A DNA stretch of 64,000 bases from Rhodopseudomonas sp. AAP120 (lineage in GTDB: Bacteria > Pseudomonadota > Alphaproteobacteria > Rhizobiales > Xanthobacteraceae): NCBI RefSeq assembly GCF_001295845.1, contig NZ_LJIC01000018.1:1-64000 (forward strand), in the 5' to 3' direction. This document shows, in pieces, positions 18,102 through 25,436 of the stretch (within the stretch, counting starts at the first letter, position 1; each line of letters begins with the position of its first letter). A model generated the notes under the pieces. The model was not told where the DNA came from, ran no database searches, and saw only the letters and a program-made list of their open reading frames with translations. The position numbers were made by a program, and so were the translations under genes.

Positions 18102-18748
18102 CGCGCAATCCGGTTCGGCAGCTTGGTCGCCGTGCGGCGCGGTGGTTTCGTCATGCTGCCGCAGCGTGCGTGGCAGTGACAGTCGACCAGGTGATCGTTG
18201 ACCATGCCGACCGCCTGCATGAAGGCGTACACGATGGTCGGCCCGACGAATTTAAATCCGCGCGCCGACAGATCCTTAGAAATCTTCACCGACAGCGGTG
18301 TCGAGGCCGGTACCCCCGCGGTGGTCTTGAACGCGTTGACCTTCGGCGCGCCGCCGACGAAATCCCACAGCAATTTGGAAAAGCCTGGGCCTTCGTCCTG
18401 GATCTTCAGCCACGCTTTGGCGCTGCCGATCGCGCCTTCAATCTTGGCGCGGTTGCGCACGATGCCGACGTCGTTCATCAGCGCGGCGATCTTGTCCGCA
18501 TCGTAGCGGGCGATCTTGGCCGGATCGAAATCATCGAAGGCGCGGCGGAAATTGTCGCGCTTGCGCAGGATGGTGATCCACGACAGGCCGGCCTGGAACC
18601 CATCGAGGATCAGCTTTTCGAACAGCGCGCGGTCGTCGTATTCCGGCACGCCCCATTCGGTGTCGTGATAGGCGATGTACAAAGGATCGTCGCCCGGCCA
18701 CGGGCATCGTTTCAGCCCGTCGGCGCCAAGAAGGGGGCCGCGGCTCAT
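18092..18748 (-). CDS. tag: DNA-3-methyladenine glycosylase I
   Basis: Removes 3-methyladenine from alkylated DNA, starting base-excision repair. The protein (218 aa) has the Tag hallmarks: N-terminal 'CPWPGDDPLYIAYHDTEWG' with zinc ligand Cys and His, 'LFEKLILDGFQAGLSWITIL', and the C-terminal zinc ligands in 'LVDCHCHARCG'. The tail after that is basic ('PPRRTATKLPNRIARQR'). It overlaps the start of ygfZ's stop region by 4 bp (start codon overlaps the ygfZ end), so the two are translationally coupled. Confidence 0.93.
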   Translation of the reverse strand: MSRGPLLGADGLKRCPWPGDDPLYIAYHDTEWGVPEYDDRALFEKLILDGFQAGLSWITILRKRDNFRRAFDDFDPAKIARYDADKIAALMNDVGIVRNRAKIEGAIGSAKAWLKIQDEGPGFSKLLWDFVGGAPKVNAFKTTAGVPASTPLSVKISKDLSARGFKFVGPTIVYAFMQAVGMVNDHLVDCHCHARCGSMTKPPRRTATKLPNRIARQR

Positions 18749-19629
18749 GTTCCGGTCCTGCGTTGCGCCGGTGTCAATTCGTCCGGATCTGCGATCGTCA
18801 ATGCGATGCCGCCCGCAGCGAGCGTCAGTCCAGCCTCGCGCGCGTCGGCGACCCGGTCGATGCGCAGCTGCGCCAATCCACGGTCGATCGTCGACGAGCC
18901 CATGGTGCCGACAGTTTTGTCGCCCGCGGTGATCTCGCTTCCGGGCTGCGGTGCCGGGCCCTCGAAGGTCACGCGCACGATCCGGGTGCGTGCGGTGCCG
19001 CGATGATGCATGCGCGACACCACCTCCTGGCCGATGTAGCAGCCCTTGCTGAAATCGACACCGTGCAGCCGGTCCATATTGGCCTCGTGCGGGAAAGCGT
19101 CCGCATAGGCGAAGTCGATCCCGCCGCTCGGCACACCGCAGGCGATCCGGTGCGCCTCATAGTCGCTCACTGCTACCAGCGTCGCCCCGAGCGCATCCGC
19201 AGTCGCCGCCGCCAGCAAGTCCGGAACGACGATCCGCCAGCCGAGCTGAGCGGCGCGCGGATCGACAAACCCCATCTCGGGCGGCTGCAACGGCGTGCCG
19301 TCCCATAGCGCCAGCACGCCCAGGCGATCGGACAGGTTTTCGATCAGCACCTTGGCGCGCAGCTTGTAGAATTTCAGCTTGGTGGCGAGCGGCTCCGCCA
19401 GCACCTTCGGGCAATCGAGCAGCAGGCCGCCGTCGTCTTCCGGGGACAGTTCTGTGATGAAGAAATCGCTGACGATCTTGCCCTGCGGCGTCAGCAGCGC
19501 ACCGAACCGCCCCTGCCCGGGAACGAGCTTCGTCAGGTCGGTGGTGACCAGGCCGTTGAGCAGGTGCCGAGCGTCGGGACCGCTGATCTTGAGCACGCCG
19601 CGGTCGGGGAGAAATGTCGCCTTCATCAA
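18745..19629 (-). CDS. ygfZ: Folate-binding protein YgfZ (Fe-S cluster repair/assembly)
   Basis: A GcvT-like tetrahydrofolate-binding protein of 294 aa that in other bacteria helps make or repair iron-sulfur clusters in enzymes such as MiaB. The diagnostic motif 'KGCYIGQEVVSRMHHRG' with its conserved cysteine is at about 190-206. The N-terminus 'RGVLKISGPDARHLLNGLVTTDL' is typical. Its stop overlaps the tag start (ATGA-type, 4 bp), giving a ygfZ-tag operon. A Met-Met start leaves one codon of uncertainty. Confidence 0.92.
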   Translation of the reverse strand: MMKATFLPDRGVLKISGPDARHLLNGLVTTDLTKLVPGQGRFGALLTPQGKIVSDFFITELSPEDDGGLLLDCPKVLAEPLATKLKFYKLRAKVLIENLSDRLGVLALWDGTPLQPPEMGFVDPRAAQLGWRIVVPDLLAAATADALGATLVAVSDYEAHRIACGVPSGGIDFAYADAFPHEANMDRLHGVDFSKGCYIGQEVVSRMHHRGTARTRIVRVTFEGPAPQPGSEITAGDKTVGTMGSSTIDRGLAQLRIDRVADAREAGLTLAAGGIALTIADPDELTPAQRRTGT

Positions 19630-19728
19630 ATTCCCGATCGAATTCTATCGAAATGCCGTCCAGGAACGTCCTTTTCGGCGACGCCCCGTCCGGCTATGAC
19701 TGCCAAAATAGGCGGACGAACCGTGCGC

Positions 19729-19758
19729 AACAAGGCTCGCTCGAACAAGGCTCGGTCG
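19729..19758. repeat. Two tandem 15-bp repeats in the dihydroorotase leader
   Basis: AACAAGGCTCG followed by C or G and then TCG, twice in tandem (one mismatch), followed by a partial third unit. It lies 46 bp before the start codon in the space between divergent ygfZ and the dihydroorotase gene. Confidence 0.5.
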
Positions 19759-19803
19759 ACAAGCCTTGCAAGACGCGCACCGCCGAGAGGCTTTCGAGGA
19801 ACC

Positions 19804-21138
19804 ATGACCGGCACATTCGACACGATTCTGAAGGGCGGCACCATCGTCAACCAGGACGGCGAGGGCGTCGGCGATATCGGCATCAAGGACGGCAGGATCG
19901 CCGTGCTGGGGTCGTTCGATGCGTCGCAGGCCGGCGAGACGATCGATTGCCGCGGCCTGCATGTGCTGCCCGGCGTGATCGACACCCAGGTGCATTTCCG
20001 CGAGCCCGGCCTGACCCATAAGGAAGATCTGGAGACCGGCTCGCGCAGCGCGGTGATGGGCGGCGTCACCGCGGTGTTCGAAATGCCGAACACCAATCCG
20101 CTGACGATCACCGAAGAAACCTTCACCGACAAGGTGAAGCGCGCCGAGCATCGCATGCATTGCGACTTCGCGTTCTTCATCGGCGGCACCCGCGACAATG
20201 TCGAAGAGCTGCCCAAGCTCGAGCGCGCCCGCGGCTGCGCCGGGGTGAAAGTCTTCATCGGCTCGTCGACCGGGAGCCTCTTGGTCGAGGACGACCCGAG
20301 CCTGAAACGCATCCTGTCGGTGATCCAGCGCCGCGCGGCGTTTCATGCCGAGGATGAGTATCGGCTCAACGACCGCAAGGGCGAGCGGATCGAGGGCGAT
20401 CCGCGTTCGCATCCGGTGTGGCGCGACGACGTCGCCGCCCTGCAGGCGACGCAGCGGTTGGTGGCGATCGCGCGCGAGACCGGCAAGCGCATCCACGTGC
20501 TGCACATCTCCACCCGGCAGGAGATGGAGTTTCTGCGCGACCACAAGGATGTGGCGTCGGTCGAAGTCACGCCGCATCACCTGACACTGGTGGCGCCGGA
20601 GTGTTACGAGCGGCTCGGCACCAAGGCGCAGATGAATCCGCCGGTGCGCGACGCCTGGCACCGCGACGGCATCTGGCACGGCCTGGCGCAGGGCGTGGTC
20701 GACGTGCTCGGCTCCGACCACGCGCCGCATACGCTTGAAGAGAAAGCCAAGACCTATCCGGCGTCGCCTTCGGGCATGACCGGCGTGCAGACGCTGGTGC
20801 CGACCATGCTGGATCACGTCAATGCCGGCCGGCTGTCGCTGGCGCGCTTCGTCGATCTCACCAGCGCCGGCCCGGCGCGGTTGTTCAACATCGCCTGCAA
20901 GGGCCGCATCGCCGCCGGCTTCGACGCCGACTTCACGGTGGTCGATCTCAAGCGCAGCGAAACCATCACCAACGAGTGGGTCGCCTCGCGCGCAGGCTGG
21001 ACACCCTATGACGGCGTCCGCGTCACCGGCTGGCCTGTCGGCACCTTCGTGCGCGGCGCCAAGGTGATGTGGCAGGGTGAACTAACCACGCCGTCGCGCG
21101 GCGAGCCGGTGCGGTTTCTGGAGACACTGAAGGCTTAG
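19804..21138 (+). CDS. pyrC: Dihydroorotase
   Basis: Amidohydrolase of 444 aa that closes carbamoyl-aspartate to dihydroorotate in pyrimidine synthesis. Metal ligands are visible: 'DTQVHFREPGLTHKEDLETGS' (HxH), 'RIHVLHIST', 'VTPHHL' and the catalytic Asp in 'GSDHAPHTLEEK'. The 'GVTAVFEMPNTNP' loop is typical of the long dihydroorotase/hydantoinase-like class. The ATG at 19804 follows 'GAGGAACC' and begins the metal-dependent hydrolase fold directly; in-frame codons upstream encode low-complexity basic residues and are probably leader. Allantoinase is a less likely alternative. Confidence 0.88.
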   Translation: MTGTFDTILKGGTIVNQDGEGVGDIGIKDGRIAVLGSFDASQAGETIDCRGLHVLPGVIDTQVHFREPGLTHKEDLETGSRSAVMGGVTAVFEMPNTNPLTITEETFTDKVKRAEHRMHCDFAFFIGGTRDNVEELPKLERARGCAGVKVFIGSSTGSLLVEDDPSLKRILSVIQRRAAFHAEDEYRLNDRKGERIEGDPRSHPVWRDDVAALQATQRLVAIARETGKRIHVLHISTRQEMEFLRDHKDVASVEVTPHHLTLVAPECYERLGTKAQMNPPVRDAWHRDGIWHGLAQGVVDVLGSDHAPHTLEEKAKTYPASPSGMTGVQTLVPTMLDHVNAGRLSLARFVDLTSAGPARLFNIACKGRIAAGFDADFTVVDLKRSETITNEWVASRAGWTPYDGVRVTGWPVGTFVRGAKVMWQGELTTPSRGEPVRFLETLKA

Positions 21139-21147
21139 TCGCTTCCT

Positions 21148-21299
21148 CCAAGTACGTCCTCATGGTGAGGAGCCCGGCGGAGCGTAGCGTAGCTGGGTGT
21201 CTCGAACCATGAGCTCCGGGCACCGTGTGGCTTCATCCTTCGAGACGCCTTGGCTTCGCCCTGCGGGCGGCGCCAAGGCTCCTCGGGATGAGGACTTGG
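21148..21299. repeat. Interspersed repeat with terminal inverted arms (~150 bp)
   Basis: Left end 'ccaagtacgtcctcatggtg' and right end 'gggatgaggacttgg' are imperfect inverted copies of each other, and a second inner pair 'tgaggagcc' / 'ggctcctc' lies inside. Internal segments 'tctcgaaccatgag' and 'catccttcgagacgcc' are typical of a repeat family scattered between genes in Rhodopseudomonas and Bradyrhizobium. No ORF inside; it looks like a MITE-like extragenic element. Confidence 0.65.
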
Positions 21300-21855
21300 C
21301 GTGGAGAAAACCGCCAGAAGCCTTAGCCCGGCACGTCGATCGTGGTGTTGAAAACCACGAGATCGGCGCGATGGAGGCCGGTCGAGTAGAACACGATCTC
21401 GTCCTTGCGGGCGTCGTCCCGCGAACTTGCGTGGCAGCCCGTCACCACCGGCAACTTTGCCGGCATGGATCTGTCGTTGTCTTCGGCAGACGTGGCGATC
21501 GAGATCGCGACGACGCCAGTTCTACAACACCCGACACGGCCACCTTGGCTGGACGCTGTCGGCGGCGACCGCCGAACTGATCGCGACGAAGATCGGGCCG
21601 GCGCGGTAACGACCGCTGAGCTCGAGGTGGCGAGGACCTGCGTCATTTTGTCAGAGCCTCCGGGGAACTCCGGTGGGGGATTCTGCGTATCCCCGCCGCG
21701 ATCGTCTTCAGCGATGATGGCACGCGATTCGGTCGCGCCTCCGGATCGGGTTCGAGTCGTTGGTTAACAGCAAATCAACGAATGCGGCGCAGCCTTCTAC
21801 AGTCGCAACGATCGCCGGGTCGTCGAGTGACCGATACGCTTGAGGGGGATTCCAG
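21300..21855. other. Gene-poor stretch, possibly decayed coding DNA
   Basis: No convincing intact gene. On the plus strand the segment ending at 21609 reads 'YNTRHGHLGWTLSAATAELI' in one frame and a plausible peptide ('NFAGMDLSLSSADVAIEIA') in another, the pattern of a frameshifted fragment. No family is recognisable, so this is only a hint. From about 21750 the DNA is the leader of the following small gene. Confidence 0.35.
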
Positions 21856-22011
21856 ATGGAAGCTCAGAAGACCGCGGTCGATGCCATCGTGACCTTGACC
21901 GGATGTGACCGCGCCGCCGTGACCGAATTCATCCGCCGCTTCTATCTGGCGGGGGTCAAGGATCCGAAGCGGCTGACGTTCAAGGGCCTGCAAGCCTTCG
22001 CACGCAACTGA
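21856..22011 (+). CDS. Small conserved protein, 51 aa
   Basis: Short but credible: a 'GAGGGGGA' ribosome site lies about 7 bp before ATG. The product is helical throughout, with a conserved-looking core 'CDRAAVTEFIRRFYLAGVKDPKRLTFKGLQAFAR'. The last 20 residues are basic. No transmembrane or signal segment. It may be a small DNA-binding or adaptor protein, but nothing shows this directly. Isolated, between the repeat region and a convergent minus-strand gene. Confidence 0.55.
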   Translation: MEAQKTAVDAIVTLTGCDRAAVTEFIRRFYLAGVKDPKRLTFKGLQAFARN

Positions 22012-22092
22012 GTCGTCGACCTGAGCGCATCACATTGCCCGATACGTGCTTGCGCGTCGCGGCGGGCGGACGTTTGAGCCGCCTGGTCGTAC

Positions 22093-22356
22093 TTATTGCT
22101 TCGCCAGCGCGACCGAGAACTCGCCGTTGCGCACCCGGCCCGGCAGGCCTTCGACGAATTTGGCGACAGCGTCCTCGCCATACGTCCCGACCAGTTCCGC
22201 AAATGCGGTGAACAGGCTCGCCTGCGCCAGGCAGTCGCCGTCGACGCCGTCGTGCAGGGCTTCGGCCCAGGCTTCGCTGAGATAGCTGAGCGCGGTCTGC
22301 TTTTGCTCGCGGTCAGCCTGCAGGTCGCGCTCGGGCGGGTAAGTCGTGACGCTCAT
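22093..22356 (-). CDS. Conserved hypothetical protein, 87 aa
   Basis: Acidic, helical small protein starting MSVTTYPPERDLQAD. It reads as one amphipathic helical bundle ('QTALSYLSEAWAEALHDGVDGDCLAQASLFTAFAELVGTYGEDAVAKFVEGL', quoted here only by its landmarks SYLSEAW, CLAQASLF and FAELVGTYG). Start at 22356 is favoured over an upstream Met because the added residues are Pro/Arg-rich. I recognise it only as a Bradyrhizobium-type hypothetical; no function assigned. Confidence 0.6.
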   Translation of the reverse strand: MSVTTYPPERDLQADREQKQTALSYLSEAWAEALHDGVDGDCLAQASLFTAFAELVGTYGEDAVAKFVEGLPGRVRNGEFSVALAKQ

Positions 22357-22483
22357 GAATCTCAACAAGGTAGGGCCCGGTCCACTGCGGACCGGCAATA
22401 CCGAAGTGTTACCACGCGCACGGGCGCCCGCTAGGCAGTTCTTTAGGAAAGGTTAATGGCCTGGGATAAACCCGAGGTTCGGC

Positions 22484-22861
22484 TCAGTTCGCGTAACGGG
22501 CGGTCAGATCCCGGGAGATCTTGGACCCTTCCTCGAGGTATCGGCGAATCGCCACCTTCGCGGCGGGCGTGCAGGTGCGATAGGTCTGCTGGAACCCGTT
22601 GTAACCTCGATTGAATCCAGCGATCAGCCGGGTCCGGCGGTCTCCAGCGGGCGTTTCGGCGTCGATCAGCGCCTGCATCTCGTTGCGCCACTTGGCCCCC
22701 TCGTTGCTGCCGCAGATTCCGCGCAGGTAATGCAGCGTTCCCAGAATCTCGGCAAAGCGTTGAAGGTCGGCATCGAACGGCGCGGCGCCGTCCTGGGCGC
22801 GCGCCGGGGCAAGGCTGCAGGTCGCAACCACGAGGGAAAGGGCGAGCAGGCGCTTCAGCAT
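22484..22861 (-). CDS. TIGR02301-type secreted protein
   Basis: A 125-residue protein with a signal peptide ('MLKRLLALSLVVATCSLAPARAQ'; shown here only as start and Ala-x-Ala end) and a helical mature domain. The segment 'LGTLHYLRGICGSNEGAKWRNEM' and 'FNRGYNGFQQTYRTCTPAA' with two cysteines are the marks of the TIGR02301 family, found in Rhizobiales and of unknown function. The ATG at 22861 is chosen because the signal peptide begins there. 59 bp downstream of the NUDIX gene on the same strand. Confidence 0.75.
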   Translation of the reverse strand: MLKRLLALSLVVATCSLAPARAQDGAAPFDADLQRFAEILGTLHYLRGICGSNEGAKWRNEMQALIDAETPAGDRRTRLIAGFNRGYNGFQQTYRTCTPAAKVAIRRYLEEGSKISRDLTARYAN

Positions 22862-22920
22862 GAGGGGATCCCGACGCGGCCTGATAGGCTTTTTCCGCCG
22901 CAGCGGCAAGCGAGGGTGGT

Positions 22921-23349
22921 TCAGCTTCCGATCAGCGCATAGGCGGCCGCGACAATGCCCGGCAGGCCCTCGGTCACCTTGAAATCACCGACCGCCTCGG
23001 GCGCCACCCAGACGGCTTCGTCGAGTTCGTCATTCAGCACCGGATCGCCGGCGATCCAGCGCGCCGCGAAGGATAGAATCACATAGTGCCCGGCATTCGT
23101 CGGCGCCGGGATCACCTCGCGCCAGCCGGCGAGACCCGAGATCGACACGGTGAGCGCCGTTTCCTCGGCGATCTCACGTGCCAACGCTGCCTCGAGCGTT
23201 TCGCCGTACTCGACCCGTCCGCCGGGAAGGGAGTAGAAGCCCTTGCCGGGGGATCGCGCGCGGCGAACCAGCAGCACGCGGCCGTCGCGGAAGATCGATG
23301 CGCTCACGGCGAGCTGGGGATGGCGCGGCGGTTCAGCAGTCACGGGCAT
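22921..23349 (-). CDS. NUDIX hydrolase
   Basis: A 142-residue pyrophosphohydrolase with an intact Nudix box, beginning 'GGRVEYGETLEAALAREI' and ending 'AEETAL' (G-x5-E-x7-RE-x2-EE-x-G-like, with T in place of the last G). 'VSASIFRDGRVLLVRRARSPGKGFYSLPGG' (landmarks only) is the usual lead strand. Substrate cannot be told; small members of this type often act on 8-oxo-dGTP or sugar nucleotides. The start codon abuts the stop of the upstream gene exactly, so the two are cotranscribed. Confidence 0.88.
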   Translation of the reverse strand: MPVTAEPPRHPQLAVSASIFRDGRVLLVRRARSPGKGFYSLPGGRVEYGETLEAALAREIAEETALTVSISGLAGWREVIPAPTNAGHYVILSFAARWIAGDPVLNDELDEAVWVAPEAVGDFKVTEGLPGIVAAAYALIGS

Positions 23350-23856
23350 TCAGTGCGACATGATGAAGTCGACGTCGGCGGCGCTGCCCTGGCCGTTGAT
23401 GATGCCGCCGGCGCGGCCGATCAACGGCTTGATCCAGCCGACCGCTTCCTCCGCCAGCTTGGTGCGCGTTGAATCCTGCTTGGCCCCGCGCATCGCGTCG
23501 CCGATCGCCGATAGAATCGCGGTCATGTTGCTGGTGACTTCGTCGAAGTCCTGACGGATGCCGGCGTCGGCATGTTCATACGCTTCGATCGCCAGATCGC
23601 GCGCCTTGAAATTCGAGAGCTTGAAGTGTTCCGCATAGGACAGTGGCTGCCATCCGAGGAAATCCTCCGAACATTCGGGCATGTCGGGGATCATTTCGAG
23701 CAGCATGATGGCTTCGTTGAAGTGATTCAGATAGTCGGTGGCGAGGCCGGTTTTCGGATTGATATTGGCGGCCGACAGCTCCGCCGCACGCGCGGCGGCA
23801 TCTGCGCCACCCGATGAGCTTGGGCGCGTTGAGGGGCTGGTTTGCATCGATGCCAT
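23350..23856 (-). CDS. Conserved hypothetical helical protein, 168 aa
   Basis: After a disordered Ser/Pro/Ala lead of about 35 residues, the rest is helical: 'ATDYLNHFNEAIMLLEMIPDMPECSEDFLGW' (in part), 'YAEHFKLSNFKARDLAIEAYEHAD' (in part) and a C-terminal 'GRAGGIINGQGSAADVDFIMSH'. Conserved in this family of bacteria, function unknown. Two Met codons (23856 and 23847) are close; the first is used. Divergent from the SRAP gene across a 64-bp space containing GGTAT-N7-ATACC. Confidence 0.7.
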   Translation of the reverse strand: MASMQTSPSTRPSSSGGADAAARAAELSAANINPKTGLATDYLNHFNEAIMLLEMIPDMPECSEDFLGWQPLSYAEHFKLSNFKARDLAIEAYEHADAGIRQDFDEVTSNMTAILSAIGDAMRGAKQDSTRTKLAEEAVGWIKPLIGRAGGIINGQGSAADVDFIMSH

Positions 23857-23920
23857 CGATGGTATTCTTCGGATACCGGGGTTAATAGGCTCTGAAGAAT
23901 CCACCTGGGGAAAACGCGCA

Positions 23921-24697
23921 ATGTGCGGACGCTTTGTCATTACTTCTGCACCGGCCGCGATCCGCGAAGCGTTTGCTTATGTGGACCAACCCAACTTCCC
24001 GGCGCGCTATAACATTGCCCCGACCCAGCCGGTTCCCGTGGTGATCCTGGACGGTGGCGCGCGTCGATTCCGGCTGATGCGATGGGGCTTCCTGCCGGCT
24101 TGGGTGAAGGATCCGAAGTCCTTCTCGCTGGTCATCAATGCGCGTGCCGAGACTGTGCTGGAGAAGCCCGCATTTCGTAACGCGATCCGCAGACGGCGCT
24201 GTCTCGTGCCGAGCGATGGCTATTACGAGTGGAAAGTGATGGGATCACGCAAGCAGCCGTATTTGATCCATCCGCGGGACGGCGCGCCGGTCGGATTTGC
24301 CGGCGTATGGGAAACCTGGGTCGGGCCGAATGGCGAGGAACTCGACACGCTCGCGATTCTCACGACCGCGGCCACAGGCGGCATGACCGAGCTTCACGAC
24401 CGCGTTCCGGTCACCATCGCGCCGCAGGACTACGCACGCTGGCTTGACGCGGATGAGACCGATGTCGAAAGCATCACCGTGCTGCTTCGGGCGCCGCCGG
24501 AAGCGCTGTTCGTCTGGCATCCGGTGTCCACTGCGGTCAACCGGGTCGCCAACGACAACCCACAACTGATCCTGCCAATTTCGGCGGAGGAAACGTTTGA
24601 GGCGCCGAGAATTGCTTCGCCTGAGGTGACGAAATTTAGGGCACCAAAACGGGCAGCCAAGTCTGTGGAGGACGGCGGGCAGGGATCACTATTCTGA
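23921..24697 (+). CDS. SOS-response-associated (SRAP/YedK) protein
   Basis: Forms covalent links with abasic sites in single-stranded DNA, shielding them during replication. The catalytic Cys-2 is exposed at the start 'MCGRFV', which fixes the start codon at 23921. The other active-site elements are present: 'INARAET', 'GYYEWK' (Glu) and 'HDRVPV' (His). Length 258 aa is typical; the C-terminal 40 residues are basic. No clear LexA box is visible in the short upstream space. Confidence 0.92.
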   Translation: MCGRFVITSAPAAIREAFAYVDQPNFPARYNIAPTQPVPVVILDGGARRFRLMRWGFLPAWVKDPKSFSLVINARAETVLEKPAFRNAIRRRRCLVPSDGYYEWKVMGSRKQPYLIHPRDGAPVGFAGVWETWVGPNGEELDTLAILTTAATGGMTELHDRVPVTIAPQDYARWLDADETDVESITVLLRAPPEALFVWHPVSTAVNRVANDNPQLILPISAEETFEAPRIASPEVTKFRAPKRAAKSVEDGGQGSLF

Positions 24698-24738
24698 CTT
24701 AGGATAGGGAGCTTCTGCCGTGCGATCTTTTGCCTTGG

Positions 24739-25281
24739 TCATTGGCTGGGCCCCTCTTGCTTACCCTCTCTGCCGCGAGAGAAACCAACAAAGAGGCCGA
24801 TAATGCCAGTGACAAGACCTAATAGCCCCGAACTTATCTGGATCATGTCTTTTATATACGTTTTTAGATCGGCTCGCTGACGCTCAGAGATCCGGGCGGC
24901 TTCTTGGTTTACCGCCAATTCGTAATTTGCCCTAAGGTTGGCTACATTGCTCTGCCAGTTTCTAGTTTCTTCAGTGGACGGTCCTTCGATTGTAGTAACT
25001 GACTCATTGATGGTCACACACGAGTTTTGCATCGAAATATTCAGGCCGCTTATCTTTGGCACATTGGTGCAAACTTGTCGCGGCCTGCTCTTTACAATCT
25101 GTTTTCCTTCGGGGGCGGGTGGATAGGCAGGCTCCGCGATGGTCTTTCGTGCTAAATCTTGAATCTGTTGTGCCGACAGCCATTCCGGACTCATTGCATA
25201 TCCCACTATGCCCAATAACAGAAAGCCGATGGAGATAAGTACCAGAGGGATTGCTATCGATAAAATGGCGAGTCTGTTCAT
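24739..25281 (-). CDS. Membrane-anchored hypothetical protein in AT-rich segment
   Basis: A 180-residue protein with an N-terminal membrane helix ('LAILSIAIPLVLISIGFLLLG') and a C-terminal one ('SSGLLGLVTGIIGLFVGFSRG'); between them is a mostly polar domain with two cysteines ('QVCTNVP', 'NSCVTIN') and a helical stretch. The start MNRLAIL follows a strong GGGAGGAGG site. Base composition of 24700-25430 is distinctly more AT-rich than the flanks, with rare codons for this genome, so recent acquisition is likely. No family recognised. Confidence 0.65.
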   Translation of the reverse strand: MNRLAILSIAIPLVLISIGFLLLGIVGYAMSPEWLSAQQIQDLARKTIAEPAYPPAPEGKQIVKSRPRQVCTNVPKISGLNISMQNSCVTINESVTTIEGPSTEETRNWQSNVANLRANYELAVNQEAARISERQRADLKTYIKDMIQISSGLLGLVTGIIGLFVGFSRGREGKQEGPSQ

Positions 25282-25436
25282 GGCCTCCTCCCTAAAAACC
25301 TTCAAAGTTGTCACAATGGTCATTATAAGAAATCAAAGTGATATACGTGGACGACACATGGGTCATATACTATCTACGTGGTTAGTCTACAATTCGTCGT
25401 GCTCTAACAGCTCATTCGGTCGGCTAGCTGGCGCCC

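Noticed and set aside
21323-21646. 107-aa open frame on the minus strand
   Set aside because: Ser/Thr/Arg-rich over most of its length, no ribosome site; kept only as possible decayed DNA.
23857-23920. LexA (SOS) box before the SRAP gene
   Set aside because: The spacer has GGTAT-N7-ATACC but not the GAAC-N7-GAAC motif of alphaproteobacterial LexA.
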